Numbered from the stretch's first letter, positions 35,246 to 45,554 are shown. The stretch: DNA of 64,000 nucleotides from Vibrio hepatarius (GCF_011806575.1 NZ_JAATOO010000015.1:51591-115590); one strand, 5' to 3'. Translations and numbers: made by a program. Notes: generated by a model from the sequence alone, not told the origin.

Positions 35246-36250
35246 ATGATTGAAGCGGATCGCTTAATCGCACCAGAGAATCCAACCTACCGCGATGAAG
35301 ACGTCATCGACCGTGCCATTCGTCCTAAGAAGCTTGAAGACTACAAAGGGCAAGACCACGTTCGTAACCAGATGGAGATCTTTATTAAAGCGGCGCAGCT
35401 TCGCCAAGAAGCGCTCGACCATCTATTGATCTTTGGTCCTCCAGGTTTGGGTAAAACCACACTGGCGAACATTGTTGCCAATGAAATGGGCGTAAATATT
35501 CGCACCACATCAGGTCCTGTATTGGAAAAAGCCGGAGACCTTGCCGCGCTGCTGACCAATTTAGAAGAAAACGACGTGCTCTTCATCGATGAGATACACC
35601 GCTTAAGCCCGATGGTGGAAGAGGTGCTGTATCCTGCGATGGAAGACTACCAGTTGGACATCATGATTGGTGAAGGGCCTGCGGCTCGCTCAATCAAGAT
35701 TGACCTACCGCCGTTTACTTTGATCGGCGCGACCACCCGAGCCGGCTCGTTGACTTCGCCTCTGCGCGACCGTTTCGGTATTACTCAGCGCCTTGAGTAC
35801 TACAAGATCGCTGATCTGCAAAACATCGTCCAGCGCAGCGCGGATTGCCTGGGCTTATCAATGGACGCCGATGGTGCGCTGGAAGTCGCACGACGAGCGC
35901 GAGGAACACCGCGTATCGCCAACCGTTTGTTGCGCCGCGTGCGAGACTATGCAGAAGTGAAGGGTAATGGTCACATTTGCGTGGATATTGCTGATAAAGC
36001 GCTAAACATGTTAGACGTCGACGCTCAAGGCTTTGACTACATGGACAGAAAGCTCTTACTGGCGATCATGGAGAAATTCTCTGGTGGTCCGGTTGGGTTA
36101 GATAACATGGCGGCAGCGATCGGTGAAGAGAAAGACACCATCGAAGACGTGTTAGAGCCGTATCTTATTCAACAAGGCTATCTGCAACGCACTCCGCGCG
36201 GCCGAATCGCAACTGATCGAGCTTATCTCCATTTCGGAATTGAAAAATAA
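35246..36250 (+). CDS. ruvB: Holliday junction branch migration ATPase RuvB
   Basis: 334 residues. AAA+ motor with Walker [13 protein letters not shown] and Walker [11 protein letters not shown], sensor region [21 protein letters not shown], and a C-terminal winged helix ([23 protein letters not shown]). RuvB hexamers pump DNA through the RuvA-bound junction. It ends the ruv cluster at an intrinsic terminator. Confidence 0.97.
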   Translation: MIEADRLIAPENPTYRDEDVIDRAIRPKKLEDYKGQDHVRNQMEIFIKAAQLRQEALDHLLIFGPPGLGKTTLANIVANEMGVNIRTTSGPVLEKAGDLAALLTNLEENDVLFIDEIHRLSPMVEEVLYPAMEDYQLDIMIGEGPAARSIKIDLPPFTLIGATTRAGSLTSPLRDRFGITQRLEYYKIADLQNIVQRSADCLGLSMDADGALEVARRARGTPRIANRLLRRVRDYAEVKGNGHICVDIADKALNMLDVDAQGFDYMDRKLLLAIMEKFSGGPVGLDNMAAAIGEEKDTIEDVLEPYLIQQGYLQRTPRGRIATDRAYLHFGIEK

Positions 36251-36255
36251 GTTTT

Positions 36256-36285
36256 CATAGCCAGTCTCCGTGACTGGCTATTTTG
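36256..36285 (+). terminator. Intrinsic terminator of ruvAB
   Basis: A 10-bp perfect stem ATAGCCAGTC / GACTGGCTAT with a 5-base loop at 36257-36281, then TTTT. Confidence 0.85.
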
Positions 36286-36431
36286 TTCTATACGATCGAT
36301 GTCACACTTTTAAAATCTCTCCTACCCCTAAAGAAGTAATGGATTAGCATTAGATGTTGCGCACTTGTAGTGCATAAATACCTAATCTCGTCTACTAGTC
36401 ACCGTCGCTTAACATTTTCGACCATAATCTA

Positions 36432-36445
36432 TTGATGTAGATCAA
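36432..36445 (+). promoter_or_regulatory. Perfect FNR box upstream of cydA
   Basis: TTGATGTAGATCAA matches the consensus TTGAT-N4-ATCAA at all ten defined positions. It is 263 bases before the cydA ATG. Confidence 0.75.
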
Positions 36446-36573
36446 GGTGTGGATTTTTTAATCAAAAACAGCGTCTAAAGATTGACTCAAATCAAAGCGA
36501 ATCTCTCCCATAAACCTTTTGAAACAATCTGTTTTTACAAGTAATATTAGCTCCAGCTATATTAGCTGATGCT

Positions 36574-36588
36574 TAACAATTAACTAAC
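36574..36588 (-). promoter_or_regulatory. ArcA box upstream of cydA
   Basis: On the minus strand GTTAGTTAATTGTTA matches the ArcA-P consensus GTTAATTAAATGTTA at 13 of 15 positions. Confidence 0.65.
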
Positions 36589-36708
36589 CGTTACGGTACA
36601 TTTTTGCAACAAGGTGTTGCTTCTTTGCAACAAAGATAAAGCGTGTGAAACGCTTACTTATGCAAGTAAAATGTAGAGAGTGTCTTCAGCCGACACATAG
36701 GAGAAAAC

Positions 36709-38295
36709 ATGATTGACGTAGTTGATCTATCGCGGTTGCAATTTGCACTGACAGCGATGTATCACTTCCTCTTCGTACCATTGACTCTAGGTATGGCGTT
36801 CTTATTAGCCATCATGGAATCTCTGTACGTAATGACGGATAAGCAAATCTATAAGGACATGACAAAGTTCTGGGGTAAGCTTTTTGGTATTAACTTTGCG
36901 CTTGGTGTAGCGACTGGCTTAACCATGGAATTCCAGTTCGGTACTAACTGGTCGTACTATTCGCATTATGTAGGTGATATTTTCGGTGCTCCTCTAGCGA
37001 TCGAAGCCCTTGTAGCCTTCTTCTTAGAATCGACGTTTGTTGGTCTGTTCTTCTTTGGCTGGGACCGCCTGACTAAACGTCAACACCTTGTTGTGACTTG
37101 GTTGGTAGCGTTGGGTTCTAACTTCTCTGCACTTTGGATCCTAGTGGCAAATGGTTGGATGCAAAACCCAGTTGGCGCTGAGTTCAACTTCGAAACTATG
37201 CGTATGGAAATGGTGAGCTTCGCTGAAGTGGTTCTAAACCCTGTTGCTCAGGTTAAGTTCGTACACACAGTGGCTTCAGGTTACACGACTGGCGCAATGT
37301 TTATTCTTGGCATCAGCTCTTACTACCTACTGAAAGGTCGTGACATTGCATTCGCACGTCGTTCATTCGCTATCGCAGCGTCGTTTGGTATGGCCGCTAT
37401 CCTGTCTGTAATCGTACTGGGTGACGAATCAGGTTACGAGTTAGGTGAAGTGCAAAAAGTGAAACTTGCAGCGGTCGAAGCAGAGTGGCACACAGAACCT
37501 GCGCCAGCAGCCTTCACTCTGTTTGGTATCCCAAACCAAGAGACCATGCACACCGACTACGCAATCAAGATTCCTTACGTCATGGGTATTATCGCAACGC
37601 GTTCTTTTGACGAGCAAGTAACCGGTCTTCGTGACCTGCGTGACGAGCACGTTGAGCGTATCCGCACGGGTATGTACGCATACGAGTTGCTAGAAAAACT
37701 ACGCGCTGGTGATAAATCAGAAGCGAACATGACGGCGTTTGATGAAGTGAAAGGTGACCTCGGTTACGGTCTTCTACTTAAGCGTTACACCGAAAACGTT
37801 GTTGACGCGACAGAAGAACAAATCCAAGCCGCTGCGGATGACTCTATCCCAACTGTTTGGCCGCTATTCTGGTCATTCCGTATCATGGTGGCGTGTGGCT
37901 TCATTATGCTATTCGTATTCGGTGCGGCGTTCATTCAGACTTGCCGTCAAAAGATCGAGCAAAAAAACTGGATTCTGAAAGCTGCGCTAATCAGTATTCC
38001 ACTGCCTTGGATTGCGATCGAAGCAGGTTGGTTTGTTGCTGAGTTTGGGCGTCAGCCTTGGGCGGTAGGTGAAATCCTTCCGGTACACGTTGCAGCGTCT
38101 GCGCTGACAGCGGCTGAAATCTGGACATCGCTATTCGCAATCATCGCACTGTACACAGTGTTCCTGATTGCCGAAGTATACCTAATGGTGAAATTTGCTC
38201 GGAAAGGTCCAAGCAGCCTGAAAACTGGTCGCTACCACTTTGAGCAAAACGCTGACTCTGTAGAAGACAAAGTTAGCCGCCAAGTAGAAGCGTAA
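36709..38295 (+). CDS. cydA: Cytochrome bd ubiquinol oxidase subunit I
   Basis: 528 residues, multi-spanning. The start [20 protein letters not shown] includes His19 (haem b595/d ligand). Further blocks are [20 protein letters not shown] and [20 protein letters not shown], which carries the haem b558 His. A long periplasmic Q-loop (about residues 240-385) gives the E. coli-type long-loop form. CydA oxidises quinol and reduces O2 with very high affinity. The ribosome site is AGGAGAAAAC. First gene of cydABX-ybgE. Confidence 0.97.
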   Translation: MIDVVDLSRLQFALTAMYHFLFVPLTLGMAFLLAIMESLYVMTDKQIYKDMTKFWGKLFGINFALGVATGLTMEFQFGTNWSYYSHYVGDIFGAPLAIEALVAFFLESTFVGLFFFGWDRLTKRQHLVVTWLVALGSNFSALWILVANGWMQNPVGAEFNFETMRMEMVSFAEVVLNPVAQVKFVHTVASGYTTGAMFILGISSYYLLKGRDIAFARRSFAIAASFGMAAILSVIVLGDESGYELGEVQKVKLAAVEAEWHTEPAPAAFTLFGIPNQETMHTDYAIKIPYVMGIIATRSFDEQVTGLRDLRDEHVERIRTGMYAYELLEKLRAGDKSEANMTAFDEVKGDLGYGLLLKRYTENVVDATEEQIQAAADDSIPTVWPLFWSFRIMVACGFIMLFVFGAAFIQTCRQKIEQKNWILKAALISIPLPWIAIEAGWFVAEFGRQPWAVGEILPVHVAASALTAAEIWTSLFAIIALYTVFLIAEVYLMVKFARKGPSSLKTGRYHFEQNADSVEDKVSRQVEA

Positions 38296-38311
38296 GGCAA
38301 GGAGACACGAA

Positions 38312-39448
38312 ATGTTTGATTACGAAATCTTGCGACTTATCTGGTGGGTACTGATCGGTGTTCTACTGGTAGGTTTCGCAATTACTGACGGTTTCGATAT
38401 GGGTGTAGGCGCGCTTGTACCTGTTATCGGCAAAAATGACAACGAGCGCCGTGTGATGATCAACACCATCGCACCGCACTGGGATGGTAACCAAGTATGG
38501 CTTATCACCGCTGGTGGTGCTCTGTTTGCTGCATGGCCTTTGGTTTACGCAACATCGTTCTCAGGTTTCTACCTAGCGATGATCGTAACGCTGGCAGCGC
38601 TTTGGTTACGTCCACTAGGCTTAGATTATCGTTCGAAGATCGAAGAGCCAAAATGGCGTAACACTTGGGATATCTGTATTTCTATCAGTGGTTTTGTTCC
38701 ACCAATCATCTTTGGTGTGGCGTTTGGTAACCTGCTACAAGGCGTACCGTTCCAACTGAGTGATTTTATGATGCCAACGTACCACGGTTCGTTCTTTGGT
38801 CTGCTAAACCCATTCGCGTTACTTTGTGGTCTGGTTAGCTTGTTCATGATTCTGATGCAAGGTTCAACTTGGTTACAGATGAAGACTACAGACCAAGTAC
38901 ACGTGCGTGCTCGCAACGTTGCTCAAATTATGGGTCTACTGACTGTCGCTGCGTTTGTTGCGGCTGGTTTCTGGGTGCAAAGCATCGAAGGCTACGTGAT
39001 TACTAGCGTGATCGATACTAACGCAGCGTCAAACCCACTCAACAAAGAAGTGATTCGTGAAGTGGGTGCTTGGATGAACAACTTCGAAACCTATCCGCTA
39101 CTGTGGACGGCACCAATCCTTGGTGTGGTAATGCCGCTACTCGCTGTGTTGGCATCTCGTCTTGAAAAAGGCGGTATCGCGTTCCTAGCTTCAAGCCTTG
39201 GTAACGCGGGTGTGATCCTAACGGCTGGTTTCGCGATGTTCCCATTCATCATGCCGTCAGACCTAATGCCAAGCCATAGTCTGACCATGTGGGATTCTAC
39301 GTCGTCTGAGCTGACTCTGAACCTAATGACAGCGGTTGCTGCGGTTATGGTTCCGGTTATCCTTGGCTACACCTCTTGGACTTACTACAAGATGTTTGGT
39401 CGTCTGGATAACAAATACATCGAAGACAACAAAAACTCACTTTACTAA
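38312..39448 (+). CDS. cydB: Cytochrome bd ubiquinol oxidase subunit II
   Basis: 378 residues, about eight or nine membrane segments. It begins MFDYEILRLIWWVLIGVLLV with the conserved AITDGFDMGVGAL and IAPHWDGNQVWLITAGGALF blocks. It is the structural partner of CydA in the inner membrane. It lies 16 bases after cydA and 12 bases before cydX. Confidence 0.97.
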   Translation: MFDYEILRLIWWVLIGVLLVGFAITDGFDMGVGALVPVIGKNDNERRVMINTIAPHWDGNQVWLITAGGALFAAWPLVYATSFSGFYLAMIVTLAALWLRPLGLDYRSKIEEPKWRNTWDICISISGFVPPIIFGVAFGNLLQGVPFQLSDFMMPTYHGSFFGLLNPFALLCGLVSLFMILMQGSTWLQMKTTDQVHVRARNVAQIMGLLTVAAFVAAGFWVQSIEGYVITSVIDTNAASNPLNKEVIREVGAWMNNFETYPLLWTAPILGVVMPLLAVLASRLEKGGIAFLASSLGNAGVILTAGFAMFPFIMPSDLMPSHSLTMWDSTSSELTLNLMTAVAAVMVPVILGYTSWTYYKMFGRLDNKYIEDNKNSLY

Positions 39449-39460
39449 GGAGCATTTACT

Positions 39461-39568
39461 ATGTGGTATTTCGCATGGATTCTAGGTGTACTACTTGCTT
39501 GTGCATTCGGTATCATCAACGCTCTTTGGTTAGAGCACTCTGAAATGATGGATAAAGACAGTGAGTAA
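39461..39568 (+). CDS. cydX: Cytochrome bd small subunit CydX
   Basis: 35 residues: MWYFAWILGVLLACAFGIIN followed by ALWLEHSEMMDKDSE. A single membrane helix with the conserved N-terminal MWYFAWILG signature and the Glu that supports haem binding. It has an AAGGAG ribosome site. CydX stabilises the CydAB haems. Its last 8 bases overlap the GTG start of ybgE. Confidence 0.95.
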   Translation: MWYFAWILGVLLACAFGIINALWLEHSEMMDKDSE

Positions 39569-39863
39569 CCTCGCTGCGCAGGTAGCCAAGCTACATGCAC
39601 CATTAGATAAGACCCTGTTTAGGGTCTTATCACTATTGCTGGGTTTTTATCATGTTGCGATGGTGATGTGGGATCCAGAAGCATATTCTGCTTCCATTGG
39701 TGGCTTCAACGCTGTTATCTCACCGCTAATGATTTGGGCAATTTGTTCAAGCATGATTTTTGGTTTGAGTTTCAAACCTCGTAACTGGTACTGGCAAGTT
39801 TTCTTCAGCCCATACTTTTCGTTATCGATCCTAATTTATCTGACATTGATACGATTGGTATAA
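39561..39863 (+). CDS. ybgE: Cyd operon protein YbgE
   Basis: 100 residues from a GTG start overlapping the cydX stop. Three membrane segments are apparent (around LFRVLSLLLGFYHVAMVMW, FNAVISPLMIWAICSSMIF, YFSLSILIYLTLIRLV). This fits the YbgE family always found behind cydX, with no proven function. It ends the cyd operon before a strong terminator. Confidence 0.88.
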   Translation: MSNLAAQVAKLHAPLDKTLFRVLSLLLGFYHVAMVMWDPEAYSASIGGFNAVISPLMIWAICSSMIFGLSFKPRNWYWQVFFSPYFSLSILIYLTLIRLV

Positions 39864-39897
39864 GTGAGCTGAGAGATATTTATCCAATAGTTCATTG

Positions 39898-39936
39898 AAA
39901 TAGCGCCAACATTGTTAGTTGGCGCTATTTTTTTGT
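39898..39936 (+). terminator. Intrinsic terminator of the cyd operon
   Basis: A 13-bp perfect stem AAATAGCGCCAAC / GTTGGCGCTATTT with a 7-base loop at 39898-39930, followed by a T run. Confidence 0.93.
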
Positions 39937-40027
39937 CCAATTTATGGAAATCCGTTGTTATCCCTTGCACATACGGTCATGGGATGCGTTATAGTAAGGC
40001 TCTTCAACGAGTTAAAAGGGTTCAGTA

Positions 40028-40447
40028 GTGCAATCAACCCAAGCTATTTTTGAATGGCCAATCACCGTGTATTACGAAGATACCGATGCTGGTGGTGTTG
40101 TGTACCATTCTAACTATCTAAAGTTTTTCGAACGAGCAAGAACCGAGCTGCTTCGCAGTGTTGGCGTTTCACAACAAACACTATTGGAACAAAACATTGG
40201 TTTTGTAGTCCGACACATGGACATCGATTTCTTGCAGGGTGCGCGTTTAGACGACCACTTGGTAGTGAAAAGCTCAATCGCAGAAATAAAAAAGGCATCG
40301 CTTACCTTCTGTCAGGAGATCGTAAATCCTGCGGGCAAATCATTGTGTAAGTCAATGGTTAAGGTAGCATGTATCGACAATGAGAAAATGAGGCCAATCG
40401 CGATTCCTCAATCAATAGTTATGGAGTTTACGCACAGTGACCGCTGA
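40028..40447 (+). CDS. ybgC: Acyl-CoA thioesterase YbgC
   Basis: 139 residues from a GTG start with an AAAGGG ribosome site. Hot-dog fold thioesterase of the tol-pal cluster: [26 protein letters not shown] contains the catalytic Asp-Tyr/His region of the 4-hydroxybenzoyl-CoA thioesterase-like family. YbgC hydrolyses acyl-CoA or acyl-ACP and is linked to phospholipid metabolism at the Tol-Pal site. It overlaps tolQ by 11 bases and starts the operon ybgC-tolQRAB-pal-cpoB. Confidence 0.93.
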   Translation: MQSTQAIFEWPITVYYEDTDAGGVVYHSNYLKFFERARTELLRSVGVSQQTLLEQNIGFVVRHMDIDFLQGARLDDHLVVKSSIAEIKKASLTFCQEIVNPAGKSLCKSMVKVACIDNEKMRPIAIPQSIVMEFTHSDR

Positions 40448-41135
40448 TATTTCAATGCTTGACCTTTTTTTACAAGCCAGTCTGCTGGTAAAAATGGTGA
40501 TGTTAACCTTGCTGGGTATGTCGATTGCTTCTTGGGCAATGATTATCAAACGCAGCAAAGTACTCTCTCAAGCGTTTAAAGATACCGAAACATTCGAAGA
40601 TAAATTCTGGTCAGGGACCGATCTATCGATTCTGTATCAAAATGCCAAAAAGCGTAAAGATGAACTGTCTGGTACAGAAGAGATTTTCTACTCAGGCTTC
40701 ACAGAATTCGCCCGTTTGCGTAAATCGAACGTAGATTCACCCGATTTCATTATGGAAGGCACAGGTCGTTCAATGCGCGTCGCCGTTGCTCGCGAAGTCG
40801 ACGAACTGGAAACCAATCTACCTTTCCTTGCCACTGTGGGTTCGATCAGTCCTTACATCGGTCTGTTTGGTACCGTGTGGGGTATCATGCACGCGTTTAT
40901 CGCTCTAGGCGAAGTGAAACAAGCAACGCTTGCGATGGTTGCTCCGGGTATCGCGGAAGCACTTGTTGCTACGGCGATGGGTCTGTTTGCTGCGATTCCA
41001 GCGGTAATGGCTTACAACCGTCTAAGCAACAAAGTTGGCAAACTAGAGCACAACTACGCCACGTTTTCTGAAGAATTCCACAGCATTCTTCACCGTCAGG
41101 CGATGTCTGGCCGTGAAAGCGTGCATAAGGAATAA
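40437..41135 (+). CDS. tolQ: Tol-Pal system proton channel TolQ
   Basis: 232 residues from a GTG. An N-terminal membrane segment ([22 protein letters not shown]), a cytoplasmic loop, and two later membrane segments around [23 protein letters not shown] and [21 protein letters not shown]. It belongs to the MotA/TolQ/ExbB family. With TolR it uses the proton-motive force to energise TolA during outer-membrane constriction in cell division. Confidence 0.96.
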   Translation: MTADISMLDLFLQASLLVKMVMLTLLGMSIASWAMIIKRSKVLSQAFKDTETFEDKFWSGTDLSILYQNAKKRKDELSGTEEIFYSGFTEFARLRKSNVDSPDFIMEGTGRSMRVAVAREVDELETNLPFLATVGSISPYIGLFGTVWGIMHAFIALGEVKQATLAMVAPGIAEALVATAMGLFAAIPAVMAYNRLSNKVGKLEHNYATFSEEFHSILHRQAMSGRESVHKE

Positions 41136-41140
41136 GCGTA

Positions 41141-41584
41141 ATGGCGGGGTATCAACGTAAAAAGCGAAAGATGACGGCAGAGATCAACGTCGTACCTTAT
41201 ATCGACGTCATGTTGGTACTGTTGATCATCTTTATGGTGACGTCACCTTTCGTCACCCAAGGTGTGGATGTCGAGCTACCGAAAACCGCGACGGCGAAAC
41301 CTGCTTCCGATCTAGCAGGGGACAATGATGCAAGCTTTATCATTGTCGAGATCGACCGTGACGGTAACTTAGGCCTCAGCGTCAACGACGAAGAAGTGCA
41401 ACGTGGTTTATCGCTTCAAGACGTTATTGTCCGCGTTAAAGCCGAACTTTCATTGAAACCAAACTCACCGGTTGCAGTGGGGGGAGATGCGGCGACACCG
41501 TACGCAGATGTGGTATTAGTGTTGGATGAATTAAGCCAAGCAGGTATCCCTAAAGTAGGTCTGCTGACGGACATTAAGGAATAA
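41141..41584 (+). CDS. tolR: Tol-Pal system protein TolR
   Basis: 147 residues. ExbD/TolR family: a short cytoplasmic N terminus, then one membrane segment containing the essential Asp in VVPYIDVMLVLLIIFMVTSP, and a periplasmic domain ending AGIPKVGLLTDIKE. It works with TolQ as the proton-driven motor. It lies 5 bases after tolQ and 13 bases before tolA. Confidence 0.96.
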   Translation: MAGYQRKKRKMTAEINVVPYIDVMLVLLIIFMVTSPFVTQGVDVELPKTATAKPASDLAGDNDASFIIVEIDRDGNLGLSVNDEEVQRGLSLQDVIVRVKAELSLKPNSPVAVGGDAATPYADVVLVLDELSQAGIPKVGLLTDIKE

Positions 41585-41597
41585 GCACGCTTAGTTT

Positions 41598-42668
41598 ATG
41601 AAAGACAATAAGCCAAAAAAAAAGAGTGATTACGGCAAGTCGATAGCAATATCGACTTCGCTACATGCGCTGTTGATCGTTGCTCTGATCTGGGGTGCGG
41701 ATTTCACCATGTCTAAACCAGAGCCGACAGGTCAAATGGTTCAAGCGGTGGTGATTGATCCTGCTCTCGTCAAGCAGCAGGCACAGAAAATTCGCAGCCA
41801 ACGTGAAGAAGCCGCGAAGAAAGAGCAAGACCGTTTAGATAAGCTGCGCCGCGAAAGTGAGCAGCTGGAGAAAAACCGCAAAGCGGAAGAAGAGCGTATT
41901 CGTAAGCTGAAAGAACAGCAAGCAAAAGAAGCGAAAGCCGCGCGTGAAGCTGAAAAGCAGCGCGTTCAAAAAGAGAAAGAACGCCAAGCGGAAGAAGCTC
42001 GAGCTCGCAAAGAAAAAGAGCGAGCAGCGAAGGCAGAAGCTGAGCGCAAAGCGAAAGAAGAAGCGGTTAAAAAAGCGGAACAAGAACGTTTAGCGAAAGA
42101 AGCGGCGATCGCGAAAGCCGAGCAAGAACGTATCGCACGTGAAAAAGCGGCAAAAGAAGCCGAAGAAAAAGCACGTCGTGAACGTGAAGCGGCTAAGAAA
42201 GCGGAACAAGAGCGTATCGCTAAAGAGAAGGCCGCTAAGGAAGCAGCAGAAAAAGCCCGCAAAGAGAAAGAGCGTCTTCAACGCTTAGAGCGTGAGCGCA
42301 AAGAACAAGAAGCGGCGCTTAACGACATCTTTGCAGGATTGGAAACCGAAGCGGATCAAAACAGCGCCGCACGTAATCAGTTCATTAATGATGAGTTGGC
42401 ACGTATGTCGTCTATCTATACTCAAAATATCCAGCAAAGGCTGATTAAGGACGATTACCTGTTGGGAAAGGAGTGTAGGGTCAACATCAAACTGATCCCT
42501 ACAGGTTCAGACATGTTGGTTTCTGGTGTTACCGTGTTGGGTGGAGATTCAAGAGTGTGTGCTGCAGCCAAGAGTGCGATTGCTCAGGTTGGCTCTTTCC
42601 CTAAATCGGCGGAAGCTTCTGTTAACGAAAAACTTAAAGATATCAACTTAACTGTTGCATTGGACTAA
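41598..42668 (+). CDS. tolA: Tol-Pal system protein TolA
   Basis: 356 residues. A membrane anchor (about residues 15-34, SIAISTSLHALLIVALIWG) is followed by a long Lys/Glu/Ala-rich helical domain (about 50-235). This contains near-repeats of the type KKAEQERIAKEKAAKEA. The C-terminal globular domain carries two cysteines (KECRVN and SRVCAAA). TolA spans the periplasm and contacts TolB, Pal and CpoB. The repetitive middle creates long shadow frames on the opposite strand. Confidence 0.95.
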   Translation: MKDNKPKKKSDYGKSIAISTSLHALLIVALIWGADFTMSKPEPTGQMVQAVVIDPALVKQQAQKIRSQREEAAKKEQDRLDKLRRESEQLEKNRKAEEERIRKLKEQQAKEAKAAREAEKQRVQKEKERQAEEARARKEKERAAKAEAERKAKEEAVKKAEQERLAKEAAIAKAEQERIAREKAAKEAEEKARREREAAKKAEQERIAKEKAAKEAAEKARKEKERLQRLERERKEQEAALNDIFAGLETEADQNSAARNQFINDELARMSSIYTQNIQQRLIKDDYLLGKECRVNIKLIPTGSDMLVSGVTVLGGDSRVCAAAKSAIAQVGSFPKSAEASVNEKLKDINLTVALD

Positions 42669-42680
42669 AAGGAATAAGAC

Positions 42681-44036
42681 GTGACTAAACGCCTTTTACT
42701 AGGAATGTTTGTACTGCTAAGCAGTATAACGAATGTCGCAAATGCGGCATTGGAACTGGTCATTACCGATGGTATTGATTCGGCTCGTCCGATTGCGATC
42801 GTCCCATTCAAGTGGGAGGGCGCGACTAAGTTACCACATGACATGTCTGCGGTTATCGCTTCAGATTTACAACGCAGTGGTAAATTCAGTCCGGTTCCGA
42901 CCAGCAAAATGCCACAAACCCCTTATAACGCGTCTGAAGTGAATTTTGACGCTTGGACGGGTATGGGTGTGGATGCACTGCTGACGGGCAGCATCTCGCA
43001 AAATCCAGATGGCAGCTACCTGATCAACTACCAGTTAGTTGACGTCGTACGCGGTCAGTTAACGCAAGGTCAGAGCAAAGCATTAAGCGCTGACGGTCAA
43101 TTGGTACTTTCACAAGACCACGTACTGTTCAACAAACGTGCGACGGTTCCGGGTAAACGCATGCGCGAATACGCACACCGTATCTCGGATCTGATTTACC
43201 AAGAATTGACGGGTGAGCGCGGCGCGTTCTTAACACGCATTGCTTATGTTGTGGTGAATGACAAAGACCAGAAGTACCCATACCAACTTCGTGTATCGGA
43301 CTATGATGGCTACAACGAGCGCTTAGTATTACGCTCGAAGCAACCACTAATGTCACCAGCATGGTCACCGGACGGTAAAAAGCTTGCGTACGTAAGCTTC
43401 CAAAATGGTCAGGCTGAAATCTTCATCATGAACATCTATACCGGTGAACGTGAGAAGGTCACGTCATACCCTCGTCACAATGGTGCACCAAGATTTTCCC
43501 CAGATGGCAAGCAGTTAGCGCTGGTGTTGTCTAAATCAGGTAGTCTGCATGTTTACACCATGGATTTGACGACGCGTAAACTGAAACAAATCACCACTGG
43601 TCGCTCAAATAATACCGAACCTTTCTGGCATCCAGATGGCAAAACCTTGATCTTCACTTCGGATAGAGGTGGAAAACCACAGATTTATCAAGTAGATTTG
43701 GCAGGCGGCTCTCCGAAGCGTTTGACCTGGCAGGGAAGTCAGAACCTAGGTGGTCAGATTACACCAGATGGTCGGTTCCTAATTATGGTGAACCGTAGCA
43801 ACTCTGGATTTAATCTTGCGAAACAGGATTTGGAAACAGGTTCGGTTCAAGTGTTAACCAAGACACTGTTGGATGAATCTCCAAGCATCGCTCCGAATGG
43901 CGGCATGGTTATATACAGCTCTGTTTATCAGAAAACTAACGTTCTTTCGATGGTATCGATAGATGGACGCTTTAAGGCTCGATTACCAGCAACAAACGGA
44001 CGAGTTCGTGCTCCTGCATGGTCACCGTTTTTGTAG
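42681..44036 (+). CDS. tolB: Tol-Pal system beta-propeller protein TolB
   Basis: 451 residues. Signal peptide at 1-22 ([19 protein letters not shown]), an N-terminal domain, then a six-bladed propeller with repeated [18 protein letters not shown] blades ([47 protein letters not shown]). Periplasmic; alternates between TolA and Pal. It lies 12 bases after tolA and 33 bases before pal. Confidence 0.96.
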   Translation: MTKRLLLGMFVLLSSITNVANAALELVITDGIDSARPIAIVPFKWEGATKLPHDMSAVIASDLQRSGKFSPVPTSKMPQTPYNASEVNFDAWTGMGVDALLTGSISQNPDGSYLINYQLVDVVRGQLTQGQSKALSADGQLVLSQDHVLFNKRATVPGKRMREYAHRISDLIYQELTGERGAFLTRIAYVVVNDKDQKYPYQLRVSDYDGYNERLVLRSKQPLMSPAWSPDGKKLAYVSFQNGQAEIFIMNIYTGEREKVTSYPRHNGAPRFSPDGKQLALVLSKSGSLHVYTMDLTTRKLKQITTGRSNNTEPFWHPDGKTLIFTSDRGGKPQIYQVDLAGGSPKRLTWQGSQNLGGQITPDGRFLIMVNRSNSGFNLAKQDLETGSVQVLTKTLLDESPSIAPNGGMVIYSSVYQKTNVLSMVSIDGRFKARLPATNGRVRAPAWSPFL

Positions 44037-44069
44037 CAAGTAAGTATCAACAACTAAGGAAAAATAAAA

Positions 44070-44609
44070 ATGCAACTAAACAAAGTTCTTAAAGGGCTAC
44101 TAATTGCGCTACCAGTACTAGCAGTTACAGCGTGTAGTTCAAGTGACGACGCAGCTAACGCAACTGGCTCTGAAACTAACCAAACTACTGCTGGTGAAGC
44201 AGGTAGCGTTGATACAACGGTTGTTTCTCCAATGGACCAAGATGGCCAGCTTTCTGAGCAAGAACTTAAAGAGCAAGCTCTACGTGAATCTTCAACCATC
44301 TACTTTGCATTCGATAACTCAACTATCGCTGCGGATTACGAAGAGATGCTAGCAGCTCACGCAGCTTACCTAAGCAAAAACCCAGCACTTAAAGTAACTG
44401 TTGAAGGTCACGCAGACGAGCGTGGTACTCCAGAGTACAACATCGCACTAGGCGAGCGTCGTGCAACTGCAGTTGCGAAATACCTACAAGCACTAGGTGT
44501 TCAAGCGGACCAAATCTCAATCGTTAGCTACGGCGAAGAGAAGCCTCTTCTTCTAGGTCAATCTAATGATGTGTACGCTAAGAACCGTCGTGCTGTTCTA
44601 GTATACTAA
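44070..44609 (+). CDS. pal: Peptidoglycan-associated lipoprotein Pal
   Basis: 179 residues. Lipoprotein signal with lipobox VTAC (Cys at 22), a Ser/Thr/Ala-rich linker, then an OmpA-like peptidoglycan-binding domain: [56 protein letters not shown]. Outer-membrane lipoprotein that binds diaminopimelate of the cell wall and TolB. Ribosome site AAGGAAAAA. Confidence 0.97.
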   Translation: MQLNKVLKGLLIALPVLAVTACSSSDDAANATGSETNQTTAGEAGSVDTTVVSPMDQDGQLSEQELKEQALRESSTIYFAFDNSTIAADYEEMLAAHAAYLSKNPALKVTVEGHADERGTPEYNIALGERRATAVAKYLQALGVQADQISIVSYGEEKPLLLGQSNDVYAKNRRAVLVY

Positions 44610-44624
44610 TCAAGGATAATCCCT

Positions 44625-45392
44625 ATGTTCAGTAACCTAAAGCGCGTCATTACGCTTACGTTACTGGCAAGTGCAGCGAGTACTGTTCTCGCTGCACCAG
44701 CTCCAGTATCTGATCTAAGCGGTAGTAATGTTGCCTCTGCCCGTACAAACGAATCCGAAGTTCAGCGTCTTGAACGTCTGCTACAAAACCGCAATCGCGT
44801 CCAGTTGCAGCTACAACAGCAAGTGGACAATATGGCTCTGGAAATCAGTGATTTGCGTGGTCAACTGGAACAAAACAACTATGAAATGCAACAAATGTTG
44901 CAGCGTCAGCGTGAGTTGTTTATTGAACTAGACAAACTACGCAGCCAAAAAGCCGCCGCGCCCGCAGCCGAAACGCCCGCACCAAAGCAAGATAAAGGTG
45001 CCGCTGCCGGAAAGTACACCACTAACGCGGACGAACAAACTGCATACCAAAACGCAGTCGACCTTATTCTTAAAAAACGTGACTACACTGGCGCGATTGC
45101 AGCGTTCCAGAAGTTTCAGAGTGACTACCCTGATTCCACGTTTTCAGCAAACTCACACTACTGGTTAGGTCAGCTTTATTTTGCCAAGAAGCAAGATAAA
45201 GACGCAGTGAAGAGTTTTGCCGCTGTTGTCTCTTACAAGGATTCAAACAAGCGTGCTGATGCTTTAGTGAAGCTAGGTGACATCGCGACTCGCAACAACA
45301 ATGCGACTCAAGCGAAGAAATACTACCAGCAAGTATTGGATGAATATCCAAACAGCGCATCGGCGAAGCTCGCAAGCGAGCGTCTTAACTAA
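44625..45392 (+). CDS. cpoB: Cell division coordinator CpoB (YbgF)
   Basis: 255 residues. Signal peptide (cleavage after VLAAPA), an N-terminal coiled coil rich in Gln/Glu/Leu (about 40-105) for trimerisation and TolA contact, an Ala/Pro linker, then TPR repeats from about residue 130 (YQNAVDLILKKRDYTGAIAAF, YPDSTFSANSHYWLGQLYFA, RADALVKLGDIATRN). CpoB couples peptidoglycan synthesis by PBP1B with Tol-driven outer-membrane constriction. The stop codon TAA is also the first bases of a repeat element. Confidence 0.94.
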   Translation: MFSNLKRVITLTLLASAASTVLAAPAPVSDLSGSNVASARTNESEVQRLERLLQNRNRVQLQLQQQVDNMALEISDLRGQLEQNNYEMQQMLQRQRELFIELDKLRSQKAAAPAAETPAPKQDKGAAAGKYTTNADEQTAYQNAVDLILKKRDYTGAIAAFQKFQSDYPDSTFSANSHYWLGQLYFAKKQDKDAVKSFAAVVSYKDSNKRADALVKLGDIATRNNNATQAKKYYQQVLDEYPNSASAKLASERLN

Positions 45393-45554
45393 TACCAATC
45401 GTAGTAAATAACTGCTCATTCTAGCTTGTTAAAATACTCGATAACTGCGTTGAAATTTTTGATTGTAGAATAACTACTTATCGAAAAATTTTGCCTTGTT
45501 CTCAAGTGTTTTTCCTTCGCTATATCTGATCATTTACTTACTGTGATTGGTATA
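45391..45554. repeat. MITE-like intergenic repeat with ATACCAATC ends
   Basis: About 164 bases bounded by inverted ends: ATACCAATC (45392-45400) and GATTGGTAT (45545-45553). The similarity extends inward (GTAGTAAATAACTGCTC against ACAGTAAGTAAATGATC on the other strand). There is no coding capacity. It has the form of a small non-autonomous mobile element. The left end abuts the cpoB stop codon exactly. That it is repeated elsewhere in the genome is my expectation, not seen here. Confidence 0.6.

Larger units (their letters stand above)
36286..36708 (+). promoter_or_regulatory. Long promoter region of the cydABX-ybgE operon
   Basis: About 420 bases without a gene but rich in respiratory-regulator motifs. 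A perfect FNR consensus TTGAT-GTAG-ATCAA lies at 36432-36445. A 9/10 FNR match TTGAC-TCAA-ATCAA lies at 36482-36495. A 13/15 match to the ArcA box GTTAATTAAATGTTA lies on the minus strand at 36574-36588. This is the expected control of cytochrome bd by ArcA (activation at low oxygen) and FNR (repression when anaerobic). Confidence 0.75.

Noticed and set aside
39981..40010. Sigma-70 promoter before ybgC (TTGCAC and TATAGT)
   Set aside because: The spacing between the two boxes is about 19 bases, too long to call with confidence.
41835..42281. Long minus-strand frames rich in Phe, Ser, Ala and Arg inside tolA
   Set aside because: They are shadows of the repetitive Lys/Glu/Ala coding sequence of tolA.
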